DNA of 64,000 nt, taken from NCBI GenBank assembly GCA_022841745.1, contig JALHQW010000005.1, positions 124,001 to 188,000 of the forward strand, read 5' to 3'. The notes under the pieces were generated by a model. That model had not been told where the DNA came from. It made no database searches and saw only the letters and a list, made by a program, of their open reading frames with translations. Below, piece after piece: positions 29,401 to 38,400 of this stretch (the first letter of the stretch is position 1; each line of letters starts with the position of its first letter). The DNA comes from Saprospiraceae bacterium. Lineage in GTDB: Bacteria; Bacteroidota; Bacteroidia; Chitinophagales; Saprospiraceae. Position numbers and translations under genes: made by a program.

Positions 29401-32400
29401 ACCAGGTGGCAGGGAAAATGGGTGCTTCACGGGAAGAATAACCATCTACACCACCAAAATGCAGGTCAACGCCAATGGGTGCCGAACTGGTAACAACGGC
29501 GCCTGAAAGCACCCCTCCATTTACAAAATAGGATTGCCCTTCATTCAAGGTTGTCGTTGTTTCAAACGTACCATTGTTATCCTTATCAATGTTTATAGTC
29601 GTGTTGTCTTCTGATGCCCTGATAAACAGGGCCGTATATCTGAAATCCTGACTATTGAAATTCTCTCCAACGGGAATCGTGAAGGATTCGCCATAATTCG
29701 CTGTAGAAGTTACATTGGTTTTCATGCACTGGACAAAAATAATAGATGGCTCTCCCAGAACTTGGGTTACGGTTATAGCCCCGGAAGACACAATTTTATC
29801 TTTCCCATCATAAAAAATATTAGCTGCCACCCGTGGGTTCGCAGGCATGGTATTATCGAGCACAATAGCTGCCCCTGCCGGTAAATCATCGTTCAGATAA
29901 CCCGGTGCAATTCCATTGTAAGGATTACCATCACCCCAAACTTGCGTCGTACTTTGTATTGGATTGTTTGGGTCGGCTTCAAAACCGTCCTCCCAATGGT
30001 CATAGACAAGGGTCATACCAGGGTATGGTATTTTGATACTAATGATGGTGCGAATATTATTGCTCGGAATTGGCAACCAAGCTGCACCAGTTGAAGCTAT
30101 TAACGCCAATCGGGCATCCTGCTCCGGATAGGGCAAATAATAGACCTGACCCTTTACCGCATCCGAACATGCATCCACGGTGATGGGGTCAATGGTCACC
30201 ACAACCGTAGCCGTATCGCAGAGCGGGGTAGGCGCAGTGGCGTCGCAAATCCGGTAGGTAAATTGGTCAACGCCAAGGAAAGTGCCGTTGGGCAGATAGA
30301 CCACCTGCCCACCTGAAATCACGGCGGAGCCGTTCTGCGGTTGGGTGACGATGGCAACCGAACTTGGGTTGATGTTATTGTTGATGTCCGTGTCGTTGGC
30401 TGCCACGTTGATGGGGAGGGGCGCCCCACCTGCACCATTTGCCGCATCGTCATTCGCTATTGGAGGACATGCGCTGGAAATGGAAACGGTATGCGTTGCA
30501 ATGGCAGGTCCGTTACAGCCGGTAGCAGTGGCAGTCACGACCGAATTGCTCAACCATGTAGGCACAAAAGTGACCGCCCCAGTGGAAGCATCTATCGAAT
30601 TGCCGCTAACCAAACTTGCCGCATCGAGGCTGTAGGTGATGCCCGTCGAATTGGCAGCAGTGGCTGTGTAAACAAAATAGCCCCCACCGCATCGGCCCGA
30701 ACTGGCGCCCAAAGCAAAAACGGGCGTACTAACCGAAAGCGTGATGGTAACGGTATGCGTGGCAACAGCCGGCCCGTTGCATCCGGCAGCGCTGGCGGTG
30801 ATGATGGTCGAGCCGGTCCATCCGGCGGAATAAGTTACTGCTCCAGTAGCAGCATTGATAGTATTGCCCCCGGCAAGGGCGGCAGCATTTAAGCTGTAAA
30901 TAATCCCTGTGGAATAGGTTGCGGAAGCCGTGTAGGTCACCGTGCCAGCTCCCTGGCAGCGGATGGAGGTTGCGCCCAAAGCAAAAACAGGCGTTCCCAC
31001 GAAAGGCGTCATCGTCACGGTATGTGTCGAAGTTTTCGGTCCGCCGCAGCCCGTAGCTGTGGCTGTAATGACCGATGTGCCTGTCCATCCTACCAAATAC
31101 GTGACCGCACCCGTGGCTGTATTGATGGTATTGCCTGCGGCAATGCTCGCCGCATCGAGGCTATAGCTCATGCCCGTCGAACTCGTCGAAGTGGCGGTAT
31201 AAGTCACCAAACCTGCCCCTTGGCAGCGGGTCGAGGTCGCTCCCAATGCAAATACAGGCGTTCCGATGGTCGGCGAGCAAATGTCGAAATTGAGCGCCTG
31301 CAAGTCGGCTACGGTATTTTCAAACCCTTCTTTAGCAGTAGCGGGCAAGGAGTATGTGCCGCCCAAAGCAGCCGTGTTCCAGGTGTATTGGTACAAGCGG
31401 GTACAACCTGCAGTGGCTACCGAAGTAGCTGACACGGTGGTGCCCGGCGGTGTGATGGTGATATTCATTCCCGTAATATCACTAAAACCAAATGGGTCAC
31501 TTACCACCGCACGGGGATAGACCGTTGCCCCAGTGACTGCAGTATTAATAATGCTCCCAGCTGGGTAAGCAGCGTTATACACTGCATAAGAGGTAATGTC
31601 AATGAAGGTGGAAACCGGCAGGTTGATTTTCGAGGGCTTTGTTTGGCTATCGTAATCAATCTTGAAGGTGACGCCTGCCTGTGCGGTTGTGATTTGCAAA
31701 GCAATCGCCTGCCCCGCCGGAACGGTCACGTCGCTGCCAAGGGTGCCCGTCCATGTCAATAAGCCCGAACCGCTGTTGTAGGTTGGGCTGCCCAGGCTAA
31801 TGATATTCGTAGTGCCGTATTTCAGCAATGCCGTGATATTGGGGTTGGCAGGCATCGTGCCACTGGTAATGCTTACATAATTGGTGATAGCAATTGGCTG
31901 ACCTGCTTTGATGGTGAGGGGACTGCACAATGCAGGGCTTTGGGTAAATGTCGTGTTCGTAATGGCCGAGGCAGGCTTGATGGAGACCGCCCCGATTGCC
32001 CAGTCAGTTTCATCATCCGAACTTGACCAACTCATGGTTGTTGATGCCGCTCCTGTTTCCGTGCCGCCGCCGCCGTACATTTCACCGCCTGAGTCAATTT
32101 TCCAGCGCTGCGTTTGTCCTGCTCCGATTATAAGGCTGGCATTTCTGATTGATACCACATCGTAAACTAGTTCACCAACTGCTGAAGACACATTTACAGA
32201 AGGATTGCCTCCGCCACTTTGGGTTCCTGCAAAATTGCCAAGCGGTGTAGCCTGGTCAACTCCTGAAAAAGTCGTCACACCAACGATGATGCCTTTGTCG
32301 GGGTTAGCGCTCAGGTTCACCACCACATTGGCGGTACCAGATGGCGGGTTTATAAGGCTGTAAAGGTGCATCCTGGCATTGCCATTGTCAATCTCCTCGC

Positions 32401-35400
32401 CCACCAGCGTGAGTGGTGTTCCGCCGTAGGTCACTGAACTTACCAACTTGTTTTTCTGTGAAATGCCGACGAGCATCAGCCTATTGGCTCCCGTGCCAGT
32501 GGTATGGGAGACCGAGAAGGTGGTCGAGCCGGGGTTAGCGGAGAAATTGGTAGTTGTAGCATCTAACACTACAGCTGGCGGTGTGGAGCTGAGGATGCCC
32601 GTCTGCGCTGTCGTCGCATCCGCCGTCGCCACCGGGTCCACCCGGTCGAGCGCCTGAGTTGGGTCAGACAGATAGAGCTGTTTATAGACGTTGTTGGTCG
32701 AGGCTGCGTGCGTGGCAGTCTGCGTGCCCGCACAACCATTGACGCTGGCGGTGATGGTGGAAGTACCGACCCAGAATGCCGTGTAAGTCACCAAGCCGGT
32801 CGAGGCGTTGATGGTATTGCCCGCCGCCAAACTGTTGGCATCCAAGCTGTAGGTCACCACTCCCCCGTTGTTGGCGGTGGCGGTGTATGTGACCGTACCT
32901 GCGCCAAATGCACGGGTGGAAGTAGCGCCGAGCGCAAAAGTCAGGGTTCCCTGTGGCGTGACCGTGACCGTGTGCGTGGCAGTTTTAGGTCCCGTGCAAC
33001 CCGTCGCACTGGTGGTAATGACGGTGGTTCCGCTCCACCCGGCTGCGTAGGTGACTGCACCAGTGGTCGCATTGATGGTGTTGCCTGCGGCTAAACTGGC
33101 GGCATCGAGGCTATATGTGATACCCGTCGTGTTGGATGCCGAAGCCGTGTAGGTCACGGTGCCACTGCCTTGGCAGCGGGTGGAAGTAGCACCCAGCGCA
33201 AATACAGGGGTAGTTACCGCCAAGGTGGTAGAAACCACATGTGTGGCGGTTTTAGGACCATTGCACCCTGCTGCGCTCGCCGTGATAGTGGAGTTTGTCG
33301 TCCAGCCCGCCACGAAGGTAACCGCCCCTGTTCCAGCAACGATGGTGTTGCCCGCCGCCAAACTGGCAGCATCGAGGCTGTAAGTCATGCCTGTCGAGTT
33401 CGTTGCCGTTGCTGAAAAGGTTGACGTAGTTGCGCCCTGGCATCTGGTAGATGTTGCCCCCAAAGCAAAAACGGGCGTGCCAACCGTCGGCGTGACCGTG
33501 ACGGTGTGGGTAGCAGTTTTGGGACCGCCGCAACCTGTCGCAGTTGCCGTGACGGTCGTAGTTCCGCTCCAACCTGCTGCGTAAGTCACCGCACCCGTTA
33601 CGGAACTGATTGTATTTCCGGCTGATAAGCTCGCCGCATCGAGGCTGTAGGTGATGCCGGTCGAGCTGGTTGAAGTTGCCGTGTAGGTTACGCTGCCAGC
33701 ACCCTGGCAACGGGTGGAAGTCGCTCCCAGTGCAAAAACGGGCGTGGCTATCGTTGGCGAGCAAAGGTCGAAGCTAAGTGCCTGTACATCCGTCACGGCA
33801 TTTTCAAAACCTTCTTTGGCGGTGGCTGGAATGGAAAATGAGCCGCTGGAGAATGGGGTAGTCCAGCTATATTCATACGACCGGGTGCATCCGGCAGTGG
33901 CGACCGAAGTGGCAGCCACCGTAGTGCCCGGCGGGGTGATGGTGATGTTCATCCCCGTAATGTCGCTGAAGCCGAAGGGGTCGGATACGACGGCACGAGG
34001 ATACACGGTGGTGCCGCCAATGGCATTCGAGATGATGCTGCCGCCCGGGTAGGCGGCATTGTAAACCGAGTAGGAAGTGATATCAATATAAGTGGAAACG
34101 GGCAGGTTGACCTTCGAGGGCTTCGTCTGGGAATCGTATTGAATGCTGAACGGCGTTGTTTCACCATTGGTGACCGTCAGGGAAATGGCAGCGCCTGCAG
34201 GAGCAGTAACGACAGTGCCGAGTGTGCCCGTCCAGGTGAGCAGCCCGGTGCCACTGTTATAGGTCGGATTGGTCAGGGTGGCAAAGGTCGTGGTGCCGTG
34301 CTTGAGCGTTGCCGTGACATTGGGATTGGCTGGAAATGAAGTTCCCGGAAGGCTGTATTCAACGGTCAGCTTGGGTGCATTGGCGGAGTTTCCATCGAAT
34401 GCATCCGCCGAGCGGGAGCCTGTGCCAGTGATGATAAAAGCCATGCTGTTGCCATTCGCCCACCCGGGGCGGTTGACGAGTTCCTGTACCACCGATGAAA
34501 TATTGGGCGAATTGTAAGCCGTGCCACTTGTCCACGAACCGGGCGACCATGCAACGGAAGCCGTGGTGGTCGTGCGGCTGGAGATGTTGTTGGTAGTGGT
34601 TGTGAAGGTAGTAGGGTTGTCGGCTGCCTGTGCTTTGATGGTCAGGCTGGTTGCGCCCGTGTTAGTGTTGGGCGAGTCGGCCCCAATTGCCCCGAAAGTC
34701 AAATAGGCGTTGGTGATGGTAGCACCGGGCGGGATGTTCAATCCCGTAAAGCGCAATCCGATTTTTTGCGTTCCCCCTGTATACCCGCCCCCGGCATCTG
34801 TATCCGTAGTAAGTTCAATATCCGTGCTGGTCATGTCAATATAACCGGGCGGGTGGCTGCCCGTCGCATTGGGGCCTGCCTCCTCGGCATCGTCGCTGCC
34901 AGCAGCAATGGTCTTCGTCACTGTTCCACTCAATCCGATGGGTGAAATATAATTTGTCACGGTGACCGTCCCTCCGGCAGGCATTTGAAGCGGGGTACAG
35001 AGTGCAGGGGCTTGGGTGAACGTAGCAGAATTGGCTGCTGCGCAATTCGCCTGCAATTTTACATTGTCTATATACACGGTGCCTGTTGTTGTACCCAATC
35101 TAAAAAGAATCCCTGCAAGCGGCTGTGTGACCGAAGCCGTAAATGTAAAAGGCCCGAAGGTAGTCGGCGTGGTTGTGAGGTTCACGGTAACATTGAAATA
35201 CGGTGTCCATGGGGATTGCCTTTCCTGAATCACCATACCTATGGTTCTGGGCGCTAAAGCCTTTGCATCAAAATAGATGGTATATTGCTGACCTGCATAA
35301 ATTGTAAAAGGCTCCTGGTCAAATTCTACGTGCCAATCTGTTCCAGTTGCAGCTGTGACCACCACCTTGGCAGAATTGGCGCCGGAAAGTTGACCCGTAT

Positions 35401-38400
35401 TGTCAACAGACCATGTGGAGGTATTTCCAGATTGATTGAAGAGCGACCAATCCGCTGTTCCACTATTGAATTCCCCGTTGATAATCAGTTCCGAGCAGGA
35501 TTGACTGCCAACATTCACAGATGCCATCGTCGCATCGGCGGTCGCCACCGGGTCCATCCTGTCGAGCGCCTGAGAAGGGTCGGAGAGGTAAAGTTGCTTG
35601 AATACGCTGGATTGCGAGGTATGCGTGGCAGTCTGTGTACCCGCACAACCATTGACGCTGGCGGTGATGGTGGCAATGCCTGACCATCCTGCCGTGTATG
35701 TCACCGCTCCCGTTGAGCTGTTGATGGTATTGCCTGCGGCTAAACTGGCAGCATCCAAGCTGTAAGTCACCGCTCCCCCATTGGTGGCAGTAGCAGTGTA
35801 GCTAACAGTTCCTGCGCCGGATGCACGGTTGGAAGCAGATCCCAAGGCAAAAGTGAGCGCCCCATTTGGTGTGACCGTGACCGTATGCGTGGCAGTTTTT
35901 GGCCCCGTGCAACCAGCCGCACTTGCTGTAACAATGGAGGTTCCACTCCACCCGGCTGCGTAGGTAACTGCGCCAGTGGCCGCATTGATGGTGTTGCCTG
36001 CGGCCAAACTGGTGGCATCGAGCGTGTAGGTGATGCCCGTCGTGTTGGCAGCCGTCGCCGTGTAGGTCACGGTGCTTGCGCCTTGGCAGCGGGTGGAAGT
36101 TGCCCCCAGTGTAAATACGGGCGTTGCGACCGCTAAAGTGGTGGAAACCATGTGCGTAGCGGTGCTCGGGCCATTGCACCCGGCTGCACTTGCCGTGATG
36201 ATGGAGCTGTTCGTCCAGCCTGTCGTGAATGTTACCGCCCCAGTGGCACCAACGATGGTGTTGCCCGCCGCCAAACTGGCGGCATCGAGGCTGTAGGTGA
36301 TGCCCGTAGCATTCGTCGCTGTTGCCGAAAAGGTTGTCGTGGTTGCGCCCTGGCATCGGGTGGAAGTTGCCCCCAGGGTAAAAACGGGCGTGCCCACTGT
36401 CGGCGTGACCGTGACCACGTGGGCAGCAGTTTTTGGACCGCCGCAACCTGTCGCAGTTGCCGTGATGGTGGTCGTTCCGCTCCAACCTGCTGCATAAGTT
36501 ACCGCACCTGTAATTGAACTAATGGTATTTCCAGCTGCCAGGCTCGCCGCATCGAGGCTGTAGGTGATGCCCGTCGAGCTGGTTGCAGTTGCCGTGTAGG
36601 TCACGCTGCCAGCGCCCTGACAACGGGTGGAACTCGCCCCCAGCGTAAAAACAGGGGTGCCTATCGTTGGTGAGCAAAGGTCGAAGTTAAGGGCATGCCC
36701 ATCCGTCACGGTATCTTCAAAACCCTCTTTTGCTGTGGCTGGAATGGCGAACGTGCCACTTGAGGAAGGGGTAGTCCAGGTGTATTGGTACGTCCGGGTG
36801 CATCCGGCAGTGGCGACCGAAGTAGCAGCTACGGTAGTGCCCGGCGGGTTGATGGTGATGTCCATCCCGGTGATGTCGCTAAAGCCGAAGGGGTCGGTCA
36901 CGACGGCACGGGGATACACGGTGGTGCCGCCCACGGCATTCGTGATGATACTGCCACCCGGGTAAGCGGCACTGTACACCGAATAAGATGAGATGTCTAT
37001 AAAAGTGGAAACAGGAAGTTCGATTTTCGAAGGCTTCGTCTGGCTGTCGTAGTCTATGGTAAAGGTAACGCCCGATTGCTTCGTTGCGATTTCCAAGGCA
37101 ATGGCTTGCCCCGCTGGAACGGTCACGTCGCTGGGGAGGGTGCCCGTCCAGGTCAGCAAGCCCGTTCCGATGTTGTAGCTGGGGTTGGTCAGGGAAATTA
37201 TTTCGGTAGCACCGTATTTCAGCAAAGCTGTGATATTGGGGTTGGCGGGCATGGAGCCGCTGGAAATGGTTACATAATTGGTTACGTTAATTGGTTGATT
37301 CGCTTTGATGGTAAGGGGGCTGCAAAGCGCTGGGGATTGGGTGAACGTTGTCGAGGTGACAACGCCACTGCAGCTATATTGTATTCCATCCACATTGAAA
37401 TTCCACTCCACCACATTCCCTGCAGTGTGGAAAGCTTCCAATTTCACGTACCTGACGCCTGTGCTCTGGGTAACGGTATAAGTTCGATTCGTTGATGTTG
37501 GGCAGTCTGTCAAGCCGATTTCGTTGTTGGTTGGGTCATTGCTAAAATCCAGGTCACTGGATGCCGTAACTTTTAGCCCTCCCCCATTTGAATTACCAGA
37601 CCCGAAAATCCTGCACATGGCAATGGTCAGGTTGTTTCCTTGCGGAACGACAGCCCCAAGGTCGAGGACGATGTATTCACTCCCACTGGCATTCAAAGTT
37701 GCATAAGCACCATCAGGAGCGCCTAAAGAATAGCTTGGGTTGCTAACGCCATCTCCTCCGCCAGAAGAATTAACCGAAGTTGCTATGCCCGGACAACTTA
37801 CAATCGCAACCGAAGCAGTAGATGCGTCTCCCATCGCCACCGGGTCCACCCGGTCGAGCGCCTGAGATGGGTCGGAGAGATAAAGCTGTTTGTTGACAAA
37901 TACCAGTGTTTCCACGGTAGCCGAAGTGCTCACGGTACAGCCGTTTGCATCGGACACCGTTACCGAATAGGTGCCCGCAGACAGTCCGCTCCGGTCTTCC
38001 GGTTCGCCTGACCCTGAAAGGTCAGCCCAATCAAAAGTGAAGGGGCTTGTCCCTCCCGTCACGGTGAGGTTGATTGCCCCGTTGGCGAAGCCGGCCGGGT
38101 ATTCCCCTGTTACCGCCGTGGAAGTCGCCAATTGTGAAGGCTGCGTAATGGTATAGCTGACTGCTACTGCACAACCTGCATTGTCGTAAACTGCTACAAT
38201 ATAAGTGCCTGCCGCCAACCCTGTGCGGTCTTCCACATTGCTTGTGCCTGCAATGTCATCCCAATCGTAGGTGTAAGGTGCTGTACCACCAGATGCCGTG
38301 ATATTGATGGAGCCGTTCGTACCTCCGAAACAGGTGGTGACATTGGTCTGCGAACCGGCAAGCGAAAAGGTACAGCCGTTCGCAAATGTGAAAAACTGCC

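Noticed and set aside
35802-36485. 227-codon minus-strand frame in the super-repeat region
   Set aside because: Out-of-frame reading of the same strand as the giant gene; His/Arg-rich translation typical of a wrong frame.
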